Notes under the pieces: model-generated | Database searches by the model: none | What the model was told of the DNA's origin: nothing | Seen by the model: only the letters and a program-made list of their open reading frames with translations | Shown here: positions 42,164-50,859 of the stretch, piece after piece | Numbering within the stretch: the stretch's first letter is position 1 | How the letters are laid out: the number at the start of each line of letters is the position of its first letter | Made by a program: the position numbers and the translations under genes | Source: Caulobacter segnis ATCC 21756 | GTDB lineage: Bacteria; Pseudomonadota; Alphaproteobacteria; Caulobacterales; Caulobacteraceae | Direction of reading: 5' to 3' | Length of the DNA: 64,000 nucleotides | Assembly (NCBI RefSeq): GCF_000092285.1 | Contig: NC_014100.1 | Location: 1,364,001 to 1,428,000, forward strand

Positions 42164-42991
42164 ATGAAACGTGTGATCACGACCGCCCTGGCGCTCTCGC
42201 TGTTGGCGGGCGCGGCCCAGGCCGGCGCGGCGGGGGCGGTGGTCGCTCAGCAGCAGCAGGGTGAGCAGCGGGACAATGGCCCGCGTCCCGACCGCGGCGG
42301 CGATCGTGGCGATCGCGGCGGTCGCTGGGAAAACCGAGGCGGCGACCGCGGCGGCCAGCGCCAACCCGGCGGCGGCTGGAACCGTCCCGAGGGGGGCGAA
42401 AGCGGCTGGAACCGGGGCGATCGCCCGCAACCGCCTCAGCAAGCTCAGCCGCAGCAGGCCCAGCCTCAGCAAGCGCGTCCGGAGGGCGATCGGGGCGGCG
42501 ACCGGGCGCGCGGCGGCGACGACCGCCGAGGCGGCTGGGATCGCAACGACAATCGTCCAGGCGGCCCGGACCGCGATCGTGACCGCGACAACGATCGCTG
42601 GAACGACAATCGCGGCGGGAACCGCAACGACTATCGCTGGAACGACAACCGCAGCTGGGAGTGGAACGACCGCAGTCGCGACCGTTACCGGGATCGCGAC
42701 CGGGGGCGACCCCACTATGACCGCTACACCTACCGCCCCAGCTATCGCGCGCCCCAGCGCTACCGCGCGCCGGTCTACGCCTATCCGCGCGGCTGGTATG
42801 TCCGCAGCTGGTCGTTCGGCGACTACCTGCCGGGCGGGTGGTACGGAAGCTCGTACTATCTCGACGCCTGGCGCTATGGCCTGCCCCAGCCGCCGATCGG
42901 CTGCGAGTGGGTGCGGGTCGGCGGCGACGCCATCCTGGTCGACGTCTGGAGCGGCCAGGTCCTGAGCGTCTGGCGCGATCTTTTCTGGTGA
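42164..42991 (+). CDS. RcnB-family secreted protein with Arg/Asp/Gly/Asn-rich region
   Basis: 275 residues. A signal peptide (MKRVITTALALSLLAGAAQA) leads into a 150-residue disordered region made of short repeats of DRGG, DRD, WNDNRGGNR and QPQQAQPQQ. The ordered C-terminus (about 205-275: YDRYTYRPSYRAPQRYRAP, SFGDYLPGGWYGSSYYLD, GCEWVRVGGDAILVDVWSG) matches the RcnB/YpeB-like periplasmic family linked to metal homeostasis or envelope stress. The Arg/Asp repeats would suit metal or polyanion binding, which is inference. It is followed by a strong terminator. Confidence 0.82.
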   Translation: MKRVITTALALSLLAGAAQAGAAGAVVAQQQQGEQRDNGPRPDRGGDRGDRGGRWENRGGDRGGQRQPGGGWNRPEGGESGWNRGDRPQPPQQAQPQQAQPQQARPEGDRGGDRARGGDDRRGGWDRNDNRPGGPDRDRDRDNDRWNDNRGGNRNDYRWNDNRSWEWNDRSRDRYRDRDRGRPHYDRYTYRPSYRAPQRYRAPVYAYPRGWYVRSWSFGDYLPGGWYGSSYYLDAWRYGLPQPPIGCEWVRVGGDAILVDVWSGQVLSVWRDLFW

Positions 42992-43017
42992 TCGCCTTTC
43001 CTGGGTGACCAGCATTG

Positions 43018-43045
43018 GGCGGGGGAGCGATCCCCCGCCTTTTTC
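43018..43045 (+). terminator. Terminator of the RcnB-like gene
   Basis: A 9-bp stem GGCGGGGGA/TCCCCCGCC with loop GCGA is followed by TTTTT. Confidence 0.92.
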
Positions 43046-43156
43046 ATGCCCGACGCGCGAGGTTTTTTCGTCCCGTGATGGCGAAGCCGCGAGGCTGCGC
43101 CTAAAACAGGGTCACGAAGGTCGCGCGTTTTCCCCGTTCTGTCGGCTCCGCCTTGA

Positions 43157-44266
<1,110 letters not shown>

Positions 44267-44300
44267 GCTTCGTTTCAGTACCCAAGCTTAAATCCCACGA

Positions 44301-44333
44301 AGCCCTCGGCCCTCCCAGGCCGGGGGCTTTTCG
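44301..44333 (+). terminator. Terminator of ilvC
   Basis: Stem AGCCCTCGGCC pairing with GGCCGGGGGCT (one G-U) around a short C-rich loop, followed by TTTTCGTTT. Confidence 0.85.
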
Positions 44334-44369
44334 TTTGCCGCTTGCATAACGGCGTCCCGCGTGCATAAA

Positions 44370-44387
44370 CTGAACCAAATGGTTCAG
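44370..44387. promoter_or_regulatory. Palindrome overlapping the start of an ArsR gene
   Basis: CTGAACCA-AA-TGGTTCAG is an 8+2+8 inverted repeat. The ATG at 44379 lies in its centre, so a bound dimer would block initiation of the regulator's own mRNA or a leaderless transcript. This is consistent with ArsR-type autorepression. Confidence 0.6.
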
Positions 44388-44738
44388 TATTCAGCCGCCC
44401 GCCTCGACGCCTCGTTCGCCGCCCTGTCCGACGCCACCCGGCGCGGCGTGCTGGAGGCGCTGGGGCGTGGCGAGGCGTCGATCACCGAGCTCGCCAACCA
44501 GTTCCAGATGACCCTGACGGGCATGAAGAAACACGTCGCTGTGCTGGAAGAGGCGGGCCTTGTGACGAGCGAGAAGATCGGCCGCGTGCGGACGTGCCGG
44601 CTGGTCACCAGCGGGCTGGAGGAAGAGGCGGCGTGGATCGAGCGCTACCGCCAGCGCTGGGCGCTGCGGTTCGAGGCGCTGGACGAGATCGTCGAGGACT
44701 TGAAGCAGAGGGAGCACCAGAATGTCGGCAAAGAATGA
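44379..44738 (+). CDS. ArsR-family transcriptional regulator
   Basis: 119 residues with a winged helix-turn-helix: SFAALSDATRRGVLEALGRG, then ITELANQFQMTLTGMKKHVAVLEEAGLV and a wing IGRVRTCRL. No Cys cluster for metal sensing is visible apart from one Cys in the wing. Its 3' end overlaps the SRPBCC gene by 17 bases. This ArsR/SRPBCC pairing is very common in proteobacteria and usually autoregulated. A GTG at 44361 would add 6 residues, but the operator-like palindrome centred on 44379 argues for the ATG. Confidence 0.9.
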   Translation: MVQYSAARLDASFAALSDATRRGVLEALGRGEASITELANQFQMTLTGMKKHVAVLEEAGLVTSEKIGRVRTCRLVTSGLEEEAAWIERYRQRWALRFEALDEIVEDLKQREHQNVGKE

Positions 44739-45198
44739 GACGGTCGTGACGCGCAAGTCGGACCGGGAGTTGGTCGTGACCCGGCTCTTTAACGGACCGG
44801 CGCGGATCGTGTTCGAGGCCTGGTCCAAGCCCGAGCTCTTCCAGCGCTGGTGGGTGCCCAAGACCCTGGGCGTGCCGTTGCGGGCCTGCGAGATGGATGT
44901 GCGCACCGGCGGCGGCTACCGCCTGGAGTTCGGGCTCGACGCGGCCAACGCCATGGCCTTCTACGGCAAGTATACCGAGGTGACGCCGCACTCGAAGATC
45001 GTCTGGACCAACGAGGAGGGGGGCGAGATCTCGGTGACCACCGTCACCTTCGAAGATCGGGGCGGCCAGACCCTGCTGACCCTGAGCGAGCTCTATCCCT
45101 CCAAGGAGGCCTGCGACGAGGCCATCCAGGGCTCCGCCGCCGGCTTGCCCGGGCAGTTCGAACAGCTGGACGCGCTGCTGGTCGAACTGGTCGCCTGA
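44722..45198 (+). CDS. SRPBCC (AHSA1-like) domain protein
   Basis: 158 residues of the START/Bet v 1-like fold: VVTRLFNGPARIVFEAWSKPELFQRWW, then YRLEFGLDAANAMAFYGKY, KIVWTNEEGG and a long C-terminal helix with GLPGQFEQLDALLVELV. These proteins bind hydrophobic ligands in a deep cavity; the name comes from a weak similarity to the Hsp90 activator Aha1. Overlap with the ArsR gene indicates coupled translation. The ligand is unknown. A strong terminator follows. Confidence 0.9.
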   Translation: MSAKNETVVTRKSDRELVVTRLFNGPARIVFEAWSKPELFQRWWVPKTLGVPLRACEMDVRTGGGYRLEFGLDAANAMAFYGKYTEVTPHSKIVWTNEEGGEISVTTVTFEDRGGQTLLTLSELYPSKEACDEAIQGSAAGLPGQFEQLDALLVELVA

Positions 45199-45201
45199 CG
45201 C

Positions 45202-45236
45202 ACGAAGCCCTCGTCGGGGGGCGAGGGCTTCGTTTC
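45202..45236 (+). terminator. Terminator of the ArsR-SRPBCC operon
   Basis: A 12-bp perfect stem ACGAAGCCCTCG/CGAGGGCTTCGT with an 8-base G-rich loop. It is followed only by TTCC, so the U-run is weak but the stem is very stable. Confidence 0.7.
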
Positions 45237-45310
45237 CAGCTTGCGCCGTCGATCGGGGTGATGAACGGTTCGCGCCGGTCCCGCCCGGGAAATGACGAAG
45301 GAGACGCTCC

Positions 45311-45892
45311 ATGAAACGCCTGCTCGCCGCCGTGATCGCCGGCGCCGCTCTGTCGGTCGCCGCCGCCCCCGCCTTCGCCGCCGAGGTCGCCTACAAGATC
45401 GACACCGCCCACACCGAGACCACCTTCGTCATCGACCGCTTCGGCTTCAACTCGGTGATCGGCCTGTTCGCCCAGTCGGAAGGGACGATCTGGCTGGACG
45501 AGGCCGCGCCCGAGAAGTCGCGCGTCGAGGCGACGGTGACGGTGGGCAGCCTGCTCACGGGCAACACGACCCGCGACGATCACCTGAAGGGCGAGCGCTG
45601 GCTGAACGCGGTCAAGAACCCGACCATGACCTTCAAGTCGACCAAGGTCGAGAAGACCGGCGAGACGACGGCCAAGGTCTCCGGCGACATGACGATCATG
45701 GGCGTGACCCAGCCCGCCGTGCTGAACGTCAAGCTGAACAAGATCGGGACCGCGCCCAACAATCAGAAGAAGCAGGCCGGCTTCACGATCACCGGCCAGA
45801 TCAGCCGCAAGGCGTTCGGCAGCGCCAGCGCCGCCGGCATGATCGGCGACGCGGTCGACCTTCGCATCGAGGCCTTGGCGGTGGCGCAGTAG
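45311..45892 (+). CDS. YceI-family periplasmic lipid-binding protein
   Basis: 193 residues with a signal peptide ending AFAA. The lipocalin-like barrel is marked by YKIDTAHTETTFVIDRFGFNS in summary (opening strand), NTTRDDHLKGERWLNAVKNPTM, and MTIMGVTQPAVLNVKLN. E. coli YceI and relatives bind long polyisoprenoids. GGAGA lies upstream of the ATG. It stands alone between a terminator and the convergent CAP-domain gene. Confidence 0.92.
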   Translation: MKRLLAAVIAGAALSVAAAPAFAAEVAYKIDTAHTETTFVIDRFGFNSVIGLFAQSEGTIWLDEAAPEKSRVEATVTVGSLLTGNTTRDDHLKGERWLNAVKNPTMTFKSTKVEKTGETTAKVSGDMTIMGVTQPAVLNVKLNKIGTAPNNQKKQAGFTITGQISRKAFGSASAAGMIGDAVDLRIEALAVAQ

Positions 45893-45898
45893 GCGCCG

Positions 45899-46708
45899 TC
45901 ACTCCAGCACGAACACGGGTCCCCAGGCCATCTGGTAGCGGTGCTCGCCCGAGGAGAGGTGCGGGCGCAGCTGCCAGGCGCCGGGGCGCAGGACGCCCGG
46001 AGGCCGGCCCTCGACATAGGTGACGGTGAGGATGTCGCCGCCAGGCTCGGAGACCGAGAACTGGCGGATCGCCGGTGTCGCGTTGGCCAGGGCGCGGGCG
46101 ATCTCGTCGGGACCGCGCACACGCAGGGGCGCCGGCCCCGGGAGACGCGCGGCGACCTCGGCATAGGCGCCGACGGCGATGACGCGCGGCCCCTGGCGCA
46201 GGGCGCCGTAGCCCACATGGGTGAAGCTGGGGGCCACGAGATTGGCGCGATGGCCGGGGCTGTCGCGCCACTGGTTCATGATCTGGTCGGGACGCACCGC
46301 CCCGTCGGCGTTACGGCGCATGGCGATGTTCTCGGCCGCCGCGCCGACCAGGTCGCGCGCCAAAAGCCCTACGCGGCCGGCCGGGGAGTATCCGTCCCGC
46401 GTCAGGTGGTCGAACCGTTCTCACGGCGCCATGTCGGCGGCGTGGGCGCGGGCGGCGGCGGCCAGCCCCGCGTCCCAGGCCAGCGACGGCGCGCCCTCCC
46501 GACGACGGATCAGGTTGTTGAGGTCGAGCAGGGTCTGCTCGAAATCTTCGTCGAAGTCGCCGCTCGGGGGATCGGCCAACAGGCCTCTCAGGCGGCGCTC
46601 ATAGGCCAGCCACGGCTGCGAGGCGGCGGCCTGGGCGGCGGAGGCGAGGGACGCGGAGACCAGGGCGAGGCCGCCGGCCAGCAGGGTTCTTCGCGCGATC
46701 GACGTCAT
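45899..46708 (-). pseudogene. CAP (SCP/PR1-like) domain secreted protein interrupted by an in-frame TGA
   Basis: The reading frame from 46708 to 45899 is continuous except for one TGA at 46421-46423, giving a 95-residue N-terminal part and a complete C-terminal remainder in the same frame. The N-terminus SIARRTLLAGGLA is a Tat-like signal. The CAP core spans the stop: LLDLNNLIRRREGAPSLAWD before it and, after it, ERFDHLTRDGYSPAGRVGLL and GAAAENIAM, then WRDSPGHRANLV. The codon was probably CGA (Arg), so one C-to-T change explains it. An internal restart at 46363 would lack half of the domain. CAP proteins often bind or cleave extracellular partners; the role here is unknown. Confidence 0.8.
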
Positions 46709-46775
46709 TCAACCTTCCGACAAACATTGAACGCCAAACATTGACAGCGGCGCCTTGGGACCAGACGTAAGACAC

Positions 46776-47336
46776 ATGCGTCCCGTCCGTTCCCTATGGC
46801 TCGCCGGCCCTCAAGCCTGGCTCCCCGATTCCGACATCCAGGCCGCCCGCGAGCGGGCCCTGTGCCTGGAGGCGGGGTTCGAGCCCCTGACCCCCGCCGT
46901 CATGCCGCCCGGCGAGGGCGGCGACGAACTGGTGGCCAGGCAGTTCTACGCCGCTCGCATGGCGCAATTGCGCCAGGCCGACGCCGGCGTCGTCAACCTG
47001 ACCCCGTTCCGAGGCCCCTCGGCCGACACCGCCGCCGTGTTCGAAGCCGGGGTGCTGGCCGGCCTGGGCCGCCCGATCTTCGCCTATCTGAACGTCGCCA
47101 GCGAGATCGAGGCCGAGTACCTCGCCCGCGTCGACCAGATGCTGGGCGCGACGCTGGACGAGAACCGCGTCTGGCGCGACGCCGACGACCGCCAGATCGA
47201 GGACCACGGCTTGCCCGAGACCGTGATGCTGTGGGGCGAGGCGCGGCGCCTGTTCGTGATCGTCACCCACGACCCGCTGCGGGACGTGACGGGGCTGGAG
47301 CTGTGCTTGGAGGCGTTGGGGCTTTACGCGGAGTAG
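46776..47336 (+). CDS. Nucleoside 2-deoxyribosyltransferase-like protein
   Basis: 186 residues. LAGPQAWLPDSDIQAARERAL at the start, VVNLTPFRGPSADTAAVFEAGVLAGLGRPIF in the middle (quoted in part) and DHGLPETVML resemble the nucleoside 2-deoxyribosyltransferase fold, where a Glu in the AVFEAG segment is the nucleophile. The family exchanges bases on deoxynucleosides or hydrolyses modified nucleotides. The ATG at 46776 fits; there is no clear ribosome site. It is alone before a 1.1-kb gene-free region. Confidence 0.72.
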   Translation: MRPVRSLWLAGPQAWLPDSDIQAARERALCLEAGFEPLTPAVMPPGEGGDELVARQFYAARMAQLRQADAGVVNLTPFRGPSADTAAVFEAGVLAGLGRPIFAYLNVASEIEAEYLARVDQMLGATLDENRVWRDADDRQIEDHGLPETVMLWGEARRLFVIVTHDPLRDVTGLELCLEALGLYAE

Positions 47337-48417
47337 GGGCCTCGGAGAGGTCGCGCCTATCGAGCAGCAGACATTCCAAAGGTCAGCGATGGGTGGGGAA
47401 GGTGGACACTCCAAATCCCTCTCTCATGGAGAGAGGGAGGGGCCCGCGCCGCGTCTGCAATGGGGCGCAAGCCGACCTCCCGAGGTCGGTGCGAACCTTA
47501 CATCCCTTGGAGGCTGCAGCCTGGCGATCGTCTCGCCGTGAGATGTAAGGATGGCTCCCGTCGCGGGGGACGGGTTTCAGCGCCAATCGGCCACCGCTGC
47601 AGGCCCCCACCTGACCACGCTATGCGTGGTCGTCCGCCCCCGGAGGGGGCGGAAGGAGACGCGGGCCTTCTTCCCCCTCCGGGGGAGGAGCGCGTCAGCG
47701 CGGAGGGGGCGAGTACGAGCGTTCGCGGCGCTGTATCATCGGCGTAGACGGAATCGAACCCAGCGATTTCAATCACTTCTCACTTTTACACGCCGCTGGA
47801 TCATCCGCGTTGAAACCCATTCCATACTCTTCCTCACCCGATGGCTTGGAAGGGACGTCCGGCCGGCGATCGTGACGGCTGTCGGGGGTGGTCGAGCGGG
47901 AAGCGCTCGCCGGTCTTCTTTCGGGAAGGCGTCTTCGCGGCGGATCCAGGAGCAGGCTCCCTGAAATATCGGGACGAAGCCCTGGCGGCGGAGACTTCGG
48001 CGGCGCGGCAGGTCCGGGCTGAAATCGCCCGGGCGTTCCGGGACCGGGGTCGTCGCCCCGGCCCGCCCGTCGGGGGCCTAGCGGCGAGAGCGGGTTAAAA
48101 CCCCGCGCCTCGCGGGCTCACCGGATAACGACTGCGCGGAGCGTCTGGCTTCGTCGAAACGGTACACACACTTCAAACCTCCGGACGAACGTCCGGCGCT
48201 CCGCTTCCCTTTCCATCCCTTCAGCGGCTAGCCGCGTGAAGCGGCGGTGGTGCGTCTCAAGCGCCCCCTCCGTCTCGTCGCGTATCCGCGCCGATCCACC
48301 TCCCCCGCAAGCGGGGCAGGAGGGGAGCGGCTTCCTCCTCACCCGTAAAACGGGGGAGGTGGCGCGCGGCGAGAGCCGCGTGACGGAGGGGGCGCTACAA
48401 GTGCGAAGAGGCTTAGT
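47337..48417. other. Gene-free hairpin-rich region of about 1.1 kb
   Basis: No convincing protein gene: the open frames here are short, lack ribosome sites and are rich in Arg/Gly/Pro from GC bias. It holds a string of inverted repeats: CCCTCTC..GAGAGGG near 47417, CCGACCTC..GAGGTCGG near 47472, CCTTACATC..GATGTAAGG at about 47496-47550 enclosing two smaller hairpins, CCCGTC..GACGGG near 47558, CCACGC..GCGTGG near 47615, and CCGCCCCC..GGGGGCGG near 47634. A tRNA T-arm-like fragment lies near 47750. The right end is family A repeat copy 4. Confidence 0.6.
48260..48396. repeat. Family A palindromic repeat, copy 4
   Basis: 137 bp with ends AGCGCCCCCTCCGTCTCG and GTGACGGAGGGGGCGCT, in the same internal order as copies 1 and 2 (GTATCCGCGCCGATCCACC near the left, CCTCCTCACCCG in the middle). 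It ends 22 bases before the methyltransferase stop codon. Confidence 0.85.
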
Positions 48418-49146
48418 TCACCACCCCAGCGCCGCTTCGCCCCGCAGGATCGCCTCGGCTTCCGCCGAGTGCTTGCCGCCGTCGCGGTCGTGCAGCACCA
48501 GAGGGGGCAGCAGGACCAGCGGGGCCTTGCCGGTCTTGATGGCCCGCACGATCACCCGCTTGGCCGAGGCGTCGGCGAAGGGCGCGATCGGGCGGATGCG
48601 GAACGAGCCGGCCTTGGGCGCCAGCTCCGCGAGGATATCGGCCAGGCGATCGGCGCGATGGATGATCGTGATGGTCCCGCCCTCGCGCACGGCCTTCAGG
48701 CAGAAGGTCGTCCAGGCCTTGAGGCCGCCATCGGCCATCCACGCGCCGCTCTTGGCGGGGTGGGGCGCGCGCAGGGTCGCCGGATCGTCGAAGAACGGCG
48801 GATTGGTCATCACCGCGTCGAAGGCCGGCAGGCCCAAGGCGCGGAAGCCCGCCTCGACGTCGCCTTCGAGAATCGCCACGCGCTCCGACAGGTCGTTCAG
48901 GGCCGCGTTCTCGGTCGCGAGGCTCGCGGCGAGGGAATCACGCTCGACGCCCTGAAAGATGACGCCCGGTCGGCGAGTCGCGGCGGCCAGCAGGGCGCCG
49001 CCCACGCCGCAGCCAGGCTCAAGCACGCGTTGGCCCGGCAGGGCGTCGCATGCGGCCGCCAGCAGGGCCGCGTCCATGCCGGCCCTATAGCCGTCGGCCT
49101 TCTGGCGTAGCCTTACGCGGCCCCCCAGAACCCGATCCTCCGTCAC
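48418..49146 (-). CDS. TrmN6/YfiC-like SAM-dependent methyltransferase
   Basis: 242 residues. The SAM-binding motif VLEPGCGVGGALLAAA lies near residue 40 and the N6-adenine-type catalytic motif NPPFFDD near 110. It is followed by a C-terminal half with GGTITIIHRADRL. E. coli TrmN6 methylates A37 of tRNA-Val; NPPF-type enzymes of this size often modify N6 of adenine in tRNA. No ATG precedes the conserved part; a GTG at 49146 or TTG at 49161 are the candidate starts. It is divergent from the polyprenyl synthase gene. Confidence 0.82.
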   Translation of the reverse strand: MTEDRVLGGRVRLRQKADGYRAGMDAALLAAACDALPGQRVLEPGCGVGGALLAAATRRPGVIFQGVERDSLAASLATENAALNDLSERVAILEGDVEAGFRALGLPAFDAVMTNPPFFDDPATLRAPHPAKSGAWMADGGLKAWTTFCLKAVREGGTITIIHRADRLADILAELAPKAGSFRIRPIAPFADASAKRVIVRAIKTGKAPLVLLPPLVLHDRDGGKHSAEAEAILRGEAALGW

Positions 49147-49258
49147 CCGCAGATCGTCCAATGCTTTTGAGCCCTTGTGCTCGCCTTGACCCTGACCTAT
49201 CCCGCCACCATTGTCCCTCGCAACGGTTCTTCCCGGGAGGGGACGCCGCAAGGAGATC

Positions 49259-50290
49259 ATGGTTTTGGACGCAGCCGCAGCGACCCTCCCCCGGAAGTCG
49301 GGCTCGGTGGATCGTCTCGTGCGCCTCGCCGAGACCGACATGGCGGGCGTGAACCGCCTGATCACCGAGCGCATGCAGAGCGACGTGCCGATCATTCCGG
49401 CCCTGGCCGAGCACCTGATCGCCGCCGGCGGCAAGCGCCTGCGGCCGCTGCTGACCGTCGCCGCCGCGCGGCTCGCTGCTTCGGATGGGGCCGGCTCGGA
49501 CAACGACCACTGCCTGAAGCTGGCGGCCGCCGTCGAGTTCATCCACACCGCCACCCTGCTGCACGACGACGTCGTCGACGGCAGCGCCCTGCGTCGCGGC
49601 AAGGTCGCCGCGCACCTGATCTGGGGCGGCGCCCAGAGCGTGCTGGTCGGCGACTTCCTGTTCGCCCGCGCCTTCGAGCTGATGGTCGAGACCAACTCGA
49701 TGAAGGCGCTGGAGATCCTGGCTCGCGCCAGCCGCGTTATCGCCGAGGGCGAGGTCATGCAGCTGATGCGCAGCCACGACCTGAACCTGTCTCAGGCCCT
49801 CTATCTCGAGATCATCCAGGCCAAGACCGCCGAGCTGTTCGCCGCGGCCTCGGAGGCCGGGGCGGTCTCGGCGGGCGTTGATCAGACGCGGGCCGACGCG
49901 CTGAAGGCCTACGGGTTGAACCTGGGCCTGGCTTTTCAGCTGGTCGACGACGCGCTCGACTACGGCGGCGCGACCGAAACGCTTGGCAAGAACGCGGGCG
50001 ACGACTTCCGCGAAGGCAAGGCGACCTTGCCGCTGCTGCTGGCCATCGCGCGCTCCGGACCGCGCGAGGCCGAGTTCTGGGAGCGGGCCGTCGGCCGTCG
50101 CGAGCAGACCGAAGCCGACTTCCGCCGCGCCCGCGAGCTGATCATCGGCACGGGCGCTCTGGACGCGACCCTGGACCTGGCCACCGACTACGCCGACAAG
50201 GCCAAGGCGGCCCTGGCGATCTTCCCGGCCAACGACTGGCGCGAGTCGCTGGAAAGCCTCGCCGACTTCGCGGTCAGCCGCACGGCCTAG
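49259..50290 (+). CDS. Long-chain polyprenyl diphosphate synthase (octaprenyl/decaprenyl type)
   Basis: 343 residues. First aspartate-rich motif LLHDDVVDGS near residue 105 and second FQLVDDALDYGG near 238. GGKRLRPLL is the IPP-binding stretch. The residues before the first motif (AVEFIHTATLL) are small, consistent with a long product. The enzyme makes the ubiquinone side chain, which is decaprenyl in Caulobacter. AAGGAG lies 3 bases before the ATG at 49259, which is close. The divergent methyltransferase gene shares its promoter region. Confidence 0.92.
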   Translation: MVLDAAAATLPRKSGSVDRLVRLAETDMAGVNRLITERMQSDVPIIPALAEHLIAAGGKRLRPLLTVAAARLAASDGAGSDNDHCLKLAAAVEFIHTATLLHDDVVDGSALRRGKVAAHLIWGGAQSVLVGDFLFARAFELMVETNSMKALEILARASRVIAEGEVMQLMRSHDLNLSQALYLEIIQAKTAELFAAASEAGAVSAGVDQTRADALKAYGLNLGLAFQLVDDALDYGGATETLGKNAGDDFREGKATLPLLLAIARSGPREAEFWERAVGRREQTEADFRRARELIIGTGALDATLDLATDYADKAKAALAIFPANDWRESLESLADFAVSRTA

Positions 50291-50402
50291 CGGCTCGAGC
50301 GGTGAATTCGGCGTAATCCGGACATCCTGGTCTTCACAGCAAGGCCGAGCGGGGCCACCTAAGTCCTCGTCGGGCCTACCGGCCTACCAAGGGGACAAGT
50401 CG

Positions 50403-50801
50403 TTGATCCGTTTCGTTCTGAACGTTCTCTGGTTCCTTTTCGGCGGGTTCCTGACGGGCCTGGGCTGGCTGCTGGCCGGCGTTTTGCTGGCCATCACCAT
50501 CGTGGGCCTGCCCTATGCCGGCGCGGCCTGGCGGATCGCGGGCTTCGCCTTCTGGCCGTTCGGCAAGGAGATCGTCAGCCGCGAGATCCTGACCGGCCGC
50601 GAGGACCTGGGCACGGGGCCGCTGGGCTTCCTGCTGAACGTGATCTGGTTTGTCCTGGCCGGCTGGTGGCTGGCCATCGGCCACATCGTGGTCGCGGCGG
50701 CCGAGGCCATCACGATCATCGGCATCCCGTTCGCGTTGAAGGACCTGCAACTGGCCCAGATCGCCATCGCCCCGATCGGCCGCGAAGTGGTCCGGCGCTA
50801 G
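50403..50801 (+). CDS. YccF-domain inner-membrane protein
   Basis: 132 residues with two copies of the YccF domain: FVLNVLWFLFGGFLTGLGWL and FLLNVIWFVLAGWWLAIGHI, each followed by ITIVGLPYAGAAWRIAGFAF-type or ITIIGIPFALKDLQLAQIA segments. It has about four membrane helices. A TTG start is used, preceded by AAGGGGACA. The function of YccF proteins is unknown. Confidence 0.88.
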   Translation: MIRFVLNVLWFLFGGFLTGLGWLLAGVLLAITIVGLPYAGAAWRIAGFAFWPFGKEIVSREILTGREDLGTGPLGFLLNVIWFVLAGWWLAIGHIVVAAAEAITIIGIPFALKDLQLAQIAIAPIGREVVRR

Positions 50802-50810
50802 GCGCAAAAG

Positions 50811-50840
50811 AAAAGGGGCCGCTTCGCAGCGGCCCCTTCG
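50811..50840. terminator. Shared terminator of yccF and fumC
   Basis: An 8-bp stem GGGGCCGC/GCGGCCCC with loop TTCGCA lies between convergent genes. The leftward side reads into TTTTCTTTT, so it is strongest for fumC. Confidence 0.85.
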
Positions 50841-50859
50841 TCGTTCAGATGTCCGGCGA

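Noticed and set aside
46421..46423. Selenocysteine codon in the CAP-domain gene
   Set aside because: The position is not a Cys site in CAP proteins, and no selenocysteine insertion element or selenoprotein genes are seen nearby.
47740..47780. tRNA-like T-arm: minus strand reads GGGTTCGATTCC
   Set aside because: The flanking 5-base stems do not pair, no D or anticodon arm and no CCA-side acceptor partner are visible; at most a degraded fragment.
47841..48098. Possible 85-codon gene in the gene-free region
   Set aside because: No ribosome site, Arg/Gly/Ala composition typical of random GC-rich frames, and no family resemblance.
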